Assembly: GCA_047967505.1 (NCBI GenBank)
Contig: CM106540.1
Source of the DNA: Dipteris shenzhenensis
Lineage: Eukaryota > Polypodiophyta > Polypodiopsida > Gleicheniales
DNA length: 64,000 nucleotides
Direction: 5' to 3' (one strand)
Shown here: positions 10,563 to 22,951 of the stretch, piece by piece
How the letters are laid out: each line of letters begins with the position of its first letter
How positions within the stretch are numbered: the first letter of the stretch is position 1
Program-made: the position numbers and the translations under genes
The notes under the pieces: model-generated
Database searches by the model: none
Told to the model about the DNA's origin: nothing
Seen by the model: only the letters and a program-made list of their open reading frames with translations

Positions 10563-10804
10563 GGTTTGGTGGTCTGATGTTAGGGTAATGGTGCTTACAT
10601 AGGGGACATTCCAAAAGAAAAGATATGCTAAGCTGAAAGATTATCTTTCAGAATGCAGGAAGATAATCTTTCAGAATGCAGAAAAGATATGCTAAGCTGA
10701 AAGGTTTGGTGGTCTGATGTTAGGGTAATGGTGCTTACATAGGGGACATTCCAAAAGAAAAGATATGCTAAGCTGAAAGATTATCTTTCAGAATGCAGGA
10801 AGAT
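10563..10804. repeat. Identical 102-bp direct repeats, 140-bp period, with hairpin words
   Basis: A 102-bp segment beginning GGTTTGGTGGTCTGATGTTA at 10563 recurs without a change at 10703-10804. Inside each copy CTGAAAGAT-T-ATCTTTCAG forms a 9-bp hairpin. Between the copies there are extra partial repeats of GATAATCTTTCAGAATGCAG and AAAGATATGCTAAGCTGAAAGG. The array lies about 330 bp beyond the PPR stop codon, possibly in its 3' untranslated region. Sequence identity means recent duplication or conversion. Confidence 0.9.
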
Positions 10805-12505
10805 GCATGCCTGGTGTGAAGACACAATTATAGAGGAAATATGGAGTGTGGCCATGGTAAGAAACTGGCTATTGCTTGTGCTTCTATCAATCAAATGTAG
10901 AGACATCCAGACCAGCCATAAAGGTCCTTCATTTTGGACGGATTGTAGAGTCATGGCTCTAATCACAACAGTAGAACAATGAATATAGTTTTGAGAGATG
11001 CAAGTTCCATTCACTCTTTCAAGGATAAAAATGCCCTTATGTGGGGTTGACAGTTGTCCCTCTCCTTGGGGTTTGTCCAGCAAAGGGTATGCTTTTCTGA
11101 GCAGAGATGTGCTGGGCCATGGCAAAGCTACAAATCTTGATAGCCCTTTTATCGAGTGTTCGAGAGTTCAGTCAAGTGATTATTGGGTGCCAGCTGACTG
11201 TAGTTGTTCAAGGCCAGAATTCTGAATGCCAGAACAAATACATGTCTGGACATTTGAGGAGATTCTTGCTTCTCTTGCTAGCCTAGGATTGAAGAGGGCT
11301 GTCATATATGATATGCTGAAGAGAGATGTTCAAGGCAACCTGTGTTAAAACAAAGAACCTGGTCCTGTTATTGTTCTCCTTATGCAATCAACCTAAGACC
11401 AACAAGTAGCCATTGCACTGTTGACCAGCCTTACGTATCCAACTATGATGGTCATGTCTGAGATACCTTGATAAGAATGGTAATTTCCTTGGAATAGGAG
11501 TGCAAAAATACTAATAAAACATTTTAGAATTCTCCAAAGGTTCCTGGTGAAGCCCAAGAGTATGTATCTCCACAAGATACTGAAGCAAGTGCCCAAAGTC
11601 AGCCAAAAGCATGGACTCTAGTATGAATCATCAAGAGACTCAAGCAATTCTCCCAATGTAGACACTCACACAATCATGTCATGGTAAATAGCATCAGTAT
11701 CCACAAACTGATATAGCAAACCAACTCCAACTCAAACCAAAACCACTATGCAAACAAGAGTCAACAACCACACTGGAAAAACCAAAGAACTGTCAACCAC
11801 AACTCCATAAAACCCCAAATGTTGACAAGGGAGACCCTAGTAGTGGTGATGTTTTGGAACAATACGGTAGAGCTTCTTGATTGAATTCCAACTCACTCTA
11901 GACCAATGTTGGAACAAAGTGTCAACTCCAAGCACTGCGCAACAGTAGGGGAACTGCAAATTGTCTTCTAATGGGTCCTTGGGTGAGTAATGGAACAAGG
12001 TCTATGCACTCATAATGTCTTGGTGCCAAAATCATCATAATACTAGGGCTGACTTGGACTAGAATAGGATATAGGAGTTGATATGGTTGGCAAAGGCGCT
12101 AGAACGAGGGTGTCAGTGGAAGAACAAGAGTGTACATGATGTACTCAAGCACATTGCCTCTGAAGTTGATTTTTTTTTGAAGTTTTAGTGAATTGAATAA
12201 CATGTACTGTTTTCTCTCAAAATTGTTTCTTAATAAGTATTCTTTGAAATTATTTCTTAATAAGTAGCATGAGGCCTATGTACGTTGTTCGTCAATTTGC
12301 ATATTGTTGTATGTGCATTGCTGCATTTTGCTCATATGTATGTGTTTGTAATTAGATAACAATTTATATTCCTTGAATTTTGGTCTCAATTTAAATTACA
12401 TGTGTCTTAATAAGGTCATTTGTTGAGCAAATAGATGGATTATGATGTTAAATGGGGACGTGATTTTAGAAGGGTGATGCATCATTTGGGGGAAGAGGGA
12501 AGTAG

Positions 12506-12549
<44 letters not shown>

Positions 12550-13515
12550 ATTATTGTTGATTGGAGACTAAAATATGATGCATGGAACCAATGCATTCCA
12601 TACTTGAGTTAGAAATTGAGAGCCCCTCATTGATGTGTATACATTTGTGGTGGTTTTGGCCTAAGACCCGCCGACACCAAGAACTCGAAACTTGGAACCT
12701 AGAATGCAAAATGTGAAACCTTGAAACTTTGGGATCAGAATATTTGACATCTTGGAACCCAAAAACTACGCCATTTGGCTCAACCCCAAATTTGAAGCCT
12801 TTGTTAGAATTGTGGTATTGGGTGCTAGTGCCTCAGTTCATCCCGTAGCCCTTCATTTTGCTCTGGGTGTGTGTGGCAATGTGAATTTTCTAGATAACCA
12901 GGGGGCGTTCACTCCATAGTAGCGAACAAGTGTGAAAAAATGTACAGTGAGAAAGTGAATTGCAAGCGAGGAAGAAAGAGCTGCACAATCAATTGGAAAT
13001 GGTATCGGGTAAGTGGACCCTCACCTCAATACCTGGACTGCCTAAGAATTCGACATCTTTTTTCAATATTGTGTTTGTCAAACTCAATATTATTAAAAAT
13101 TCTTAATTTTGATAAAAAATTTTGCAAACTCTAGCTGTTGCATTTTTCAACTTAGATGTCTCAAATTCTTGTCTTACCAAGGTATATATAGATATCTCAA
13201 ATATTTTTTCCTTATATGTTTTTCTTTTTTTACTTTTTATCCAATTGATGGAATTAATTGTATGGCTCAATTATTGATATGACTTTTTTAATATAAAAAA
13301 AAACACACACACACACGTGTCTTTTTAGCAATAAAATGACCCTAACTCCTAGGCTAGAATCCTTATATATATGACGTTCTAACATTCGTAGTGGGTACTA
13401 TCCATTGCATTTACAATCATTCGCACCTATCCATAAAAAAGGTAAGTGCCATTATGTCGTATTCGCCCAACCTTACACTCCTAACATTTGCGGGTCTTGT
13501 GTTTCTTACATGTAT
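10805..13515. other. Intergenic, no gene seen; (GA)n tract inside
   Basis: Many stops in every frame and no recognisable protein. A GA microsatellite occupies about 12509-12545. The minus-strand Ser/Leu-rich frame across it is an artefact of that repeat. Confidence 0.4.
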
Positions 13516-13519
13516 CGAA

Positions 13520-15160
13520 GTCTTTTAATAGTTGGGACCTCTCGTTGCTCTACTCTTGTCGTGTAGCGCAGCAGGGCTATCTTGGGCATGTGGTACGCAA
13601 TATTGACAGGTGAAGGAGTTACTCCCCTCGTCGATTCCTTTGTTGGATTTCTTATCTTCGATGCAAGACAAGTGATCATCTCCATAGTGTGACAAACTAG
13701 GTTTGTAGATCATCTTAAAGTTGAACTCTTGAAGCAAGAGCATCCATTGGATCAAACAAAGCTTCATAATTGATTTCTTTATGAGGGGTAAAGCAATGCC
13801 TAATGATCCATGTAGAAGATGGATGGTTGCCTAAGATAGTATCAACATTTTTTGTCACTGTATACCATCCTTAGGACTTCCCATTTAATTAATGAATTGT
13901 TAATGTCCTCCAATGACAACATGTGACTCACATAGAAGATCAAGACATCCAGGTTCCCATCTGACTAAGCCAAAATCAACCCAATGGCCCTCCCAAATGC
14001 ATCTACATGAACGTGGAAGCAAATTCTAGTCTGGCTTTTTTAGGATAGGGGCCTTTATTGCGATTGCCTGTTGCAAGCTCTCGAACACTTCACTCTATTC
14101 AAACTTCGTATTTGCTCTTGTTAGCCAATAGAGTGGTTCAACTTCTCTTACAAACATTTGTATGAAGAATCTATGGAATCAAAGGAAACTCGCAAATAAG
14201 CATACTTGCTTGGCATTTTTTGACTCCATATTTTGAATGGCATCAATCTTGGATTTTTTGGTTATGATACCTTCAATGAAATTTTGAGTCCCAACAATAC
14301 TCTTGAGAACACATAGAACACACTGTTGTATGCGTTGAGGCACATTCGTGTCTCCCTGCATTTTGAAACACCTTTTGCACATTCCAAGTGTGTCTGCTTC
14401 ATGTTTTAGATCGAGAAATCATGTAAGGTTATTGCAAAAAATTTGATGATGTACTCTCAGGAGGTTTCTACCATGAAGTATTGAAACATCGCCTGTGCAT
14501 TCTTCAACCCGAATGTCATCACTTTACATAATATGCCTCCCATTCAGTCATCTTTTCCTAATCTTCCTAGAAATTGTTATCTAATTATACCCCTATATCC
14601 ATTCTTGAATGGGCATCACGTGCCCTACTACTTTGTCCAAGATGGTGTCCGTGTGAACCGAATGACAATGGGTCTTTGATGGTCTACTCTTTTAGCTCGC
14701 AATAGTCGATGCTGCTTTCTATTCTTCTTGGCATGATAACAATGGAAATGTTCTCTTGGGGTAGCTGTGTTCTTTGTTATGAGGCTATTTGGTTAGTCTC
14801 TCTTAGCTACTATCTTGTACTAAACTTTCCAATATCAAGAACCATCCCATTAAACTTTTCAATATCAGTCATCTTTTCCTAATCTTCCTAGAAAGTGTTA
14901 TCTAATTATACCCTTGTATATGTTATTGAATGAGCATTGCATGCCCTACTACTTTGTCTAGGATGGTGTCCGTGTGAACCAAACAACAATGGGTCTTTGA
15001 TGGTCTGCTCTTTTAGCTTGCAATAGTCGACGCTGCTTTCTATCCTTCTTGGCATGATAATGTTTGGAAATGTTATCTTGGGGTATAAGTTTATCCATAC
15101 TTTTGAATGCTTAGTGTTGACTTAATGCGTTCTTTGTTATGAGGTCATTTGGTTAGTCTC
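13520..15160 (-). pseudogene. Ty3/gypsy-like reverse transcriptase and RNase H remnant
   Basis: Reading the minus strand from about 15.1 kb downward gives broken pieces of a Ty3/gypsy polyprotein in the right order. These are an RT palm segment with SIDYCELKE, FGLKNAQAMFQ, then a thumb-like stretch around KSKIDAIQ. RNase H pieces follow (FHVHVDAFGRAIGLILAQ), ending near 13.6 kb with WMLLLQEFNFKMIYKPSLSHYGDDHLSCIE, the usual end of RNase H. Frames change repeatedly and stops are common, so it is dead. Gag, protease and integrase were not found beside it. RT copies RNA into cDNA for element movement (family knowledge). The FADD/YxDD catalytic box is not preserved in readable form. Confidence 0.75.
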
Positions 15161-15210
15161 TCTTAGATAATATCTTTTACTAAATTTTATGATATCAAGA
15201 ACCGTTCCAT
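14545..15210. repeat. Diverged tandem duplication of about 320 bp inside the RT remnant
   Basis: The segment TCATCTTTTCCTAATCTTCC...GGTCTTTGATGGTCT... up to ...TTAGTCTCTCTTAG.. occurs twice in a row (about 14548 on and 14868 on). There are many substitutions and small indels. It duplicates the RT palm region of the Ty3/gypsy remnant, so the copying happened after insertion or in an already defective element. Confidence 0.8.
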
Positions 15211-17340
15211 TAAACTACAATGACTAACAAAATCATTGTGACTAAATTTTTTCCCATAGTGGTGAGTAGATTATCACTAGACATACATTAAAAAGAAGGA
15301 GAGGATAGATCTAGTCTATAAGGTATAATTGATGATGCATAAAAATAGGCATACCATAAATCTACCATATTAATGGTAGCTAAACATAAGGAAAATTGCA
15401 AGAGAAAGAGATGCTTCGCAAGACATGACATCTATAATTTTAACAACTATTTTAGAAATTTGTGACAAGGAGAACAAATGAGGGAGTGCATCCTAAGCCT
15501 TCCTAGCCATCACTCAGCCATCATAGCATATATTGTTCTTACGAAATGTTACATTTGTTGTTGGTGGTAAGTGAGTATTTCCCATTCAACTTATGCAACA
15601 AGTATCACAATGAACGCGGGGTCCAATATGGTAAGTTTAGAATACATGAAGTCCTATTTACATTTGTATCCAATTTTCAAGAAATAAAGCAGTTTATTAT
15701 AGTTCTCAAGCAATGTTACAAAAACTTTTACATTGTACTGAAGGTTTTTGACATGTACAATAAAAGCACACATATGGGCTTATTACTGGCCCGCTAGCAT
15801 AAAATCTATATATCCAAGTATATTGTGGCAATTAGATTTGTCAATTGAATGGGCTACGAATGATTTGAAGACCTTTGAAAGGGATATTTTGTCTGCACGA
15901 TAGGTAAAAGAATATTTTCGTGTGCTTTTCTATACATAGTGACAACATCAAGTTGTTTTCTTTCATTATTTACTTTGAAACTATGGAGTCGGAGCACATC
16001 TCTCATGCCTTCTCAATGGTCCTAAGAAAGCAAGTTCTCTCTTGAATGACTGGTTATGGCCACATGCAAAGGTCCAACAATTTTCTCTTGAGATTCATTT
16101 GAATCATGGAGGAGTTTGCCTTTGGAAGGTAGGAAATTTTTCTGTGTTATGAACATCTCTCAATTCAAGGTTTGTATCCTCTTTTCTAGGTAGCTTTTTT
16201 CTCGGATTTTTTTCTTTCGACATTTCAATGAACTATTTCTCAAATAAGCACAAACTTTATGTTTGGACTAGAGCTCATTATTGGTTGATTTCAACAGTGA
16301 CCCTTAGTGTACAACTTGAGTGTGTTATTGCTAATGTTAATAGTTCAATTTCCTTGTCATTTACGCCAAGTTATTCTTAAAATTCATTAATACTATGGAA
16401 AACACATAAAATATGAATCTAATGCCAATTGATATAGTTATATTTTTAACAAGAACTCAACTTATAATAGTCTAGATCAGCTTGCCATTAGTCATCAATG
16501 TTTGCACTAATAGGCATAGATAAGCCATGCAAACTACTCTCGTATATTTTTAAATGCATCTTTCCTCCTTGTTTTTATTGATGTCTATCTTGAGTTCTTT
16601 CATTTGACATTGTCTCTCAACTAGAATTTAATTTTTCCCACAAACTTGAATAGAAAGAGCTTAAAGATGTATTTAGAATTGCAAATATTTATTTTATTAT
16701 CTTTCCTTATGTGAGAACTCCTTATTTGCTACATGACATTTTATTGCATCATGCTTCTTTCACTTTTTTCTATCTTCACCTTTGGTATTCTTTTAGCAAG
16801 ATGATTATGATACCATGTATTAGTCTTCAGCAATCCCTTCGAGAGTTCCAATTTAGTAACTTCAACTTAGATTTTAATAATACAAAACAACAGAATTTAT
16901 GGTTCTTGAAGATATATTTCAAAATGGTTGCATTTGATTTTGAAATGGTTGTCTTCATTTTGGCAAGACTCATTGGCAAGATTGCTCGTTTATCTTCAAC
17001 TAGCCATTTCAATGCACTTCTTTGACATCTCAATGGGTCTGCAAGCTTCAATTTGTCAAGATTACTTGGCACCACGTGAAGAATGTGAATTGTATACATC
17101 TATAATCATTTAGCAACATATCGCAAGCAATTGTCTCTTTTGAATTGCTAAAATCATGAAATGGCTTAACTTTAATATAGTGTTGGTGAAGATGTTTACT
17201 ATACTACATTTACGTGCTCTATAATGAAATTATCAAACTCCATTTCAAAAGCAAGCATGATTTTCAAGCGTGAATTACTCTACTACATGATTGGGTGGTG
17301 TTGTTGCAATGCTTGTATTCAATTTTATTGATTTCAATGA
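15211..17340. other. AT-rich intergenic DNA, no gene seen
   Basis: Short frames only, the longest about 104 codons at 16711-17025 (+), rich in Phe and Leu with no domain recognised. No splice-bounded exon or element end was identified. Confidence 0.4.
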
Positions 17341-18586
17341 AAGCTTTTCACATGCAAGCATTAATGTTTATGTAAGCACTAATAGAGCCAAATATGAGGT
17401 CCAATGGGTAATCCAAGCCCATAAACATAAGGGGCTACCCCCATATAGATGATCCGACATGCAATGTAGTTTGATGAGGAGGTAGGCATACAAGTCCTAC
17501 TCCATAGAAGAGAGCTCTCACCTCTAGGCAGTAAGCTCTCCTCGGTGGCTAGGCAGGTAATGTGTTAAGTACCCACACCACACAACCCATGGTACACATT
17601 ACCCAATTTGTTGGGCCACCTTTGAATTGTTGAATTGGTATCAAGCGTGATGTTGCATGCTCACATCTCTCTCCATCCACGCCTCTCCTTGCCCTTCCTT
17701 CTCTCTAACTGCTCCTCCCATCCTTCATCTCTCAGCTTCTCCCTTCTTCTTGGTGGTGGCGCCTCTCCTTCCCCCTCTTTGTCCTCCCCCTCCATTGTTC
17801 TCACCTTCTCTCTGTCCTTCATGCCCTGTTCACATTCCCTCAAAACAAGGCTCAAGAGGGCGCTATCCATCTTCGCCACACCGAGTTGGTGGAATTGTAG
17901 TAGCATCTGATTTTGGTACTGGAAAGTAGAGCCATTCTATGTATCTTTTGTGAATCATAGGACCAATCTTAGAAGAGTGATGGTTGTTAAAAAAGAGAGG
18001 AACTAAGCTTCCAACGATGAAGGTACTATTGGACATATTGGTTGTGGACCGACGTGATTTCACGATCGGGAACATCAAATGTGTTAGCAGGGCTTCCTGA
18101 GCTCCATATTCAAGTGCCAATTTTTGCTTTGCTCTACCATGCGGGATATAAAGACCGACATTCACTATGGTGGCTTTGCTTTGATGCATATGCACAAAAC
18201 ATTTAGAGATCATAATAGTAGTACTGATTCGCACCACTGCACTGATCTAACCTAAAGATGACGCATCACCGATTTACAAGGCACATTGGCAAATTAAATT
18301 GGTTATGAATTTATGTGCTTCAGATCCCAATGCCTATGCCACTCAATAGATTCGTGAATAACCAATCGTCAAATAAATATTGTAGCCTATGATTTATTAC
18401 GTTCATTTGATACATTTCAGCAACTTTGTGTTGTTGAAAGGTAGAAATGTTGTTCATTGGAGGCAAAAATATTATGGCAGTGAAGAATTGGCATGCAACA
18501 ATGAGGACAAAAAATGTTTGGGATGGCATTCAGACTAGCGTTGAAGAAGTAGACCAAAACACATTTTTTGAATACAAGACAAATAT

Positions 18587-18608
18587 GAGGGAGAGAGAGA
18601 GAGAGAGA
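18587..18608. repeat. (GA)n microsatellite
   Basis: About 11 GA units on the plus strand following AATATGAGG. Confidence 0.85.
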
Positions 18609-19428
18609 GTCATGAAATGATTTTTAGAACTAGAATGTATTACGCTAGAATGATCAAATGTAATAATTAGAAGGTAGGCTAGGTAGGTTTAAATGGCTAA
18701 ATGCCATATTGATAATGCATTGGATATGTTAATTTATTAATATAAATGGAGCACTCACACATGTAGGTCCTAGGATAGGAATGGGTAGGAATGCATGGGT
18801 AAGAATTAATAAATGGTAGGCATAAAGTGTCATAGGCTAAGGGTAGAATAATGGGGTATGCCCAAGGGATGGATCCCAAGAGGCATGAGAGGTTGTGACC
18901 TCTCGTATGCATGGAGTGTGTGCATGAGGCATTATGCATTCATATGTGGTATGTGGAATGGCATGAGCATCTAGTGGGTCATAGCAAATATACGCTCATG
19001 TGGGCACTCCTTCCACCCCATTTGGAGGGCCAATGCTTCTCACATTATGTATCATTCTTTCATACATGTGCATCCTCCAACCGGTTCGTGACACACACAC
19101 ACACACACAGAGAATGTGATCACAAGCATGCATATGGGACACCTAGGAATATGGGCAGCCAAGGAAGTGGTAGTGTTTTTGCATGTCTAGCTTTGCAAGG
19201 AGGATTGGAGGGAAGAGAGAGAGAGAGAGAGAGATCTTTTCATGGGTAGGGTCTGCCACTTGATTTGGAATTCAAGATGAAGAATTAGATGTGAACCCTA
19301 ATATTAATGCATATTACTTTCCTCATGGTTTGGTTTATAACAATATCTTTACCTCACACTACACAAATTTTGCATAGCCTCTTCAAGGTTCGCAATAATT
19401 GGAAAGGTCACAAAGAAATGGGTTGCCA

Positions 19429-19519
19429 CTCATTGGGGTAGTAATAATTCTTTGTCATTCATATTTGAAAAGGCTCATTGGGGTAGTAATAATTCTTTGT
19501 CATTCATATTTGAAGAGAC
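19429..19519. repeat. 45-bp tandem duplication
   Basis: CTCATTGGGGTAGTAATAAT and the following 25 bases are repeated directly after 45 bp with almost no change. A second, more diverged duplication of about 130 bp lies just downstream (about 19540-19670 and 19765-19895). Confidence 0.8.
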
Positions 19520-21149
19520 TCTAAGTCCAAATTGCAAAACGAATGAAAGCACCAAAGAAAATGTTAAGTGCAGATCGCTATACAAGCATACTAATTGCAC
19601 CCTCATATTGTTTTTAGCTTGTAAGTTGAAGTTCCTAGGTTCACAATGTGATTTTGTGAGAGAAAGTGCTCGAGCAATTTAGAAAGGCCTCGAGCAATTT
19701 AGAGACCCCTAGTGAAATCAAGTTTAGCTCCTGAATTGATAGCTTGATCTTTGCCTCTGACACTCCCCAAATTAGATACAAGCCCAAAAGAAAATGTTTT
19801 GTGCAGACCACTAACTAATGGCATCCCCATATTGTTTTTGGCTTCCAAGTTGAAGCTCTTAGCTTCACAATGTGATTTTTTGTGTGAGAAATGAAGGGAC
19901 ATTGCCTATTGATATGGGTTACGGTAGGTCCTTTTGCCATTGGTGTGATTTAAAGCACGTACAAACAATACCTAGGCAAAGTTTTAATGATTAGTTTGAG
20001 TGGATGCAATAGACATTATCAATTTTTTCATTCTCAAGGGGATTGCTATGTGACATTGAACACAAGGCTATGTGCATTGCACAAAAGATCACCTAGAGTA
20101 ATATTATGCTAAATCTCTAGAGAATATTGATGCAATTGCACAAATTATAGTAGGAGGGTGAGCAATAAGATAGTCTCATTGCATGCAAAGAAGGGATCTA
20201 AGCAAAGGCAAAGGGCTGTTACAATTTTAGAAAGGATTCAATGAATCTATGCCTAGGTAATTCAAAATCACCATAATCTACGTTTTAGCTATTGTGTGTG
20301 TCTGTCCTGTGTCTATTTGCATGCGCATCTATATCTATAGATGTTTATTTGTGAGGTGCCACATGTCACTTAAAGGGCATGCAACATGTTGCTCCATCCT
20401 TGTGTTTTCTTTGTGCCTTGCCTTGACACAAGAAGACAAAAAGATAACCAAGAGTGCAGGTATGGAGAATTGGTGATGCAAAGATGGTTGATGAATGTAA
20501 GGGGGAGAGGAGCATGTTGCGGCTACCACTGTTGCAATGCTAGGAAGGAGTCAAAAAGTGAGAGTGAAATTTGAAGGTTGTGCAATTCCATTGTTGTGCA
20601 ACATTCCATGTTGTCTCTCTTCTCTTGCTCCCTCAATCGTCCCCTTGTCAAGCATTATGCAGAAACCGTCCACTACTATGATTTTCGACCATCTGCATTT
20701 GATTTATCTCAAACATTGCCAAAAATTCTAATTGAGCCCTGTCCCCTTATGCAAAAACTCTCTACTACTATGAATTTCGACCATATGGATCTAAATTGAT
20801 CCTGACACTATTACAAAAACTGTTGGATGCATGCACCCACTGCATTGTATGTCCCAACATGGATTTCTTGGTATGTGTACTTTGAATTATATAAAAATGC
20901 TTTGATTCTAGCTACCAAAGGGGTAAAGGGATTGCAGCAGATGAGCCAAAAGATAGAAGATTTGAGGGCTACAAAGCATAAAAGAAGGATTTTAATGATG
21001 GGAGGAGATGGGAGGAAGCTACAAGGAGCATGCCGAGCTCACCATCAGCTACTGCAAAGCTTAGAGAGAGTAGCTATGGGATTGGCAATGACAATACAAC
21101 AATGACTACCCCACCTTTTTAATAGTTCTCCTTGCTCACCTACAAGTTA

Positions 21150-22150
21150 CAAGAAGACAAGAAGATTATCTTTAGGTGAGGGGAGAGTTGGGTAGTGGCT
21201 ACAAGAGGCGTCGTGGAATGGGTGAGTGAGGAGTGGGAACAAGTAGCCACAAGGAAAGGGAAGTAAGGGGGAGCAAGCAATCATGATGAGAGGGGAAGGA
21301 AGGTGAGGGATGTTGAAAGAGTAGCCATGAGAAGGGGTGGTGAGAAAAGTTGAGGGGGTCTAAGAGAGAAGTTACAAGGAGGGGTTGGTGATAGAAAAAC
21401 TGTGGAGAGTTGTAGATGGGTGAGTGAGGATGGCATCAAGGGGGAGCAACTGCAAGGAGAGGGGCGAAGGGCGGGAGGAGGGGGTGATGAGCAAAGATGA
21501 GGGGCTAAGGGAAAGGAGATGCGAGGGGCTAAGGGAGCAACCATAAGGAGATGTGAGGTGGAGCAAAGCCGGGGGATAAGAGAGTAGATGCACAGAAAGG
21601 ATGGTGAGTGTAGGTCAAGCAGCTAAGGGAGTAGCCACCAAAAGGGGGGAGGGGGAGGTGGAGCGAAGGTAAGGAGGCCGTAGAGAGCACCCATGAGGGG
21701 GGGGGGGGGGGATCAGAGGTGAGGGACTGAAGGATTAGCCATGCTAGGAGGAGAGGGGATGAGGAGGTGGAGCAAAGGTGAGGAGAGGAGAGGTGGAGTT
21801 GGAGCAAATGTAAGGGGGATAGCCCACAAGGAGTGGGGAGGGAAACGCGGTTCAAAGGGTGAGGGGGCCGAGAGAGTAGCTAAGGGGTGGGGGTGAGTGG
21901 AGGTGGGGTTGAAGGAGTGAGGGAGTAGCCATAAGAAGAGAGGAGCTGAGGGAGAACAAGTAGCCATAGAGGATAGGGGGAGGTGGAGCGAAGGTGAGGG
22001 GTGTTGAGAGAGTAGCCACGAGGATGGGTGGTGGGCAAAGATGACGGGATCTAAGAGAGCAGTTGCAACAAGGAGGGGTTGGTAATAGGAGAGTGTGGAG
22101 GGAAGGCAAAATAATGAGTGAGAACAGGAGCAATGGTGAAAAATAGAACC
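21150..22150. repeat. Purine-rich imperfect repeat array, about 1 kb
   Basis: The plus strand is dominated by G and A, with very few pyrimidines. Variations on GAGTAGCCA, GGTGAGGGG, GGTGGAGC and CTAAGAGAG recur. The block starting GTAGCCATGAGAAGGGGTGG near 21322 is echoed by GTAGCCACGAGGATGGGTGG near 22012, suggesting a higher-order repeat of about 690 bp. It contains 15 G in a row at 21697-21711. The Pro/Ser-rich minus-strand frames here are by-products of composition. Confidence 0.75.
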
Positions 22151-22864
22151 AATGACAAGAAACCTTTAGCGATCCAAGTTTCCTAACCCGTTGGAGACAG
22201 GTCATGCTACTCGTGTAGAGAAAGCACATTGGTAGTAGTGATGGTGGCTCCTGTTGCACACCCACACGATTTCAAAAAAAGGGGGAACATATACCACTTG
22301 TGCTTGGATTGAGGGAGGGTGCTAGAACCTCAATACGTGGGCAACAATCCAAGCCCATAAGTACAAGGGGGTACCACAGGGTAGAAACCACCATCTAGAT
22401 AAAGTGCAATTTGGGTAGATGAGGAGCTAGGCATATGGATCCTACTCCATAGAAGAGGGTTCTCGCCTTGGTACTGTATGATCAGGACCTTCGAAAAAGA
22501 AGGACCCATTATTTACAGCTACAATCAATTGGTTGGATGTCTACACAAATGCTAATGATTGACATCAATTCAATTTTAATGGTAACTTTTCATAGAGAAA
22601 TAAGCAATCTCAAGGAGGTCATGTTAAAATCTTTGATACCACTTGCGTTCAAGGAGAAAGTTTGAAGATGAATAAATAAACTCGTTATGTATGTAAGCTT
22701 TTTGTGAAAAGTGGTATTTAAAGAACTCCTCTTCTTGAACACATGTTGCTAGGGCTACATATTTTCTAATGACCCCCTTGAGAAATTAATTAAGAAGCAT
22801 TACAGCTCAATTTAAGGTTTTTAAAAAACATCACCCAAAAATCAACACTTTAGTTTGCCATGTC

Positions 22865-22951
22865 AAACAATGATATTACTTTTTTTGGGGACTGACACCC
22901 CCATTAATAAAAGCCGGCACCTTCATGGGAAAAAAAAACAATGATATTACT
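22865..22951. mobile_element. Tiny target-primed insertion with 16-bp target duplication
   Basis: AAACAATGATATTACT occurs at 22865-22880 and again at 22936-22951. Between them lie about 55 bp that begin with a T run, read GGGGACTGACACCCCCATTA and onward, and finish with a run of A. A 16-bp direct repeat flanking an insert with homopolymer ends is the signature of LINE-style target-primed reverse transcription (established knowledge). The insert must be the extreme 3' end of a LINE or a very short SINE. Both ends are A/T runs, so its orientation cannot be decided. Confidence 0.75.

Larger units (their letters stand above)
17340..22480 (+). mobile_element. Possible decayed LTR retrotransposon (two related flanks)
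   Basis: Related sequence occurs in the same orientation at about 17400-17530 and 22345-22475. Shared words include ATCCAAGCCCATAA, TAGGCATA and TCCTACTCCATAGAAGAG. Soon after the left copy, TGGTATCAAG at 17636-17645 resembles the initiator-tRNA primer site of plant copia elements (TGGTATCAGAGC). This suggests a pair of old LTRs about 4.9 kb apart. The interior shows no readable gag or pol, only short unrecognised frames, a 45-bp tandem repeat and a purine-rich array. LTR boundaries could not be fixed, so two independent solo copies remain possible. Confidence 0.35.

Noticed and set aside
21281-22265. Several Pro/Ser/Leu-rich minus-strand frames of 70-140 codons
   Set aside because: They mirror the purine-rich repeat and lie open in more than one phase at once, as expected from composition.
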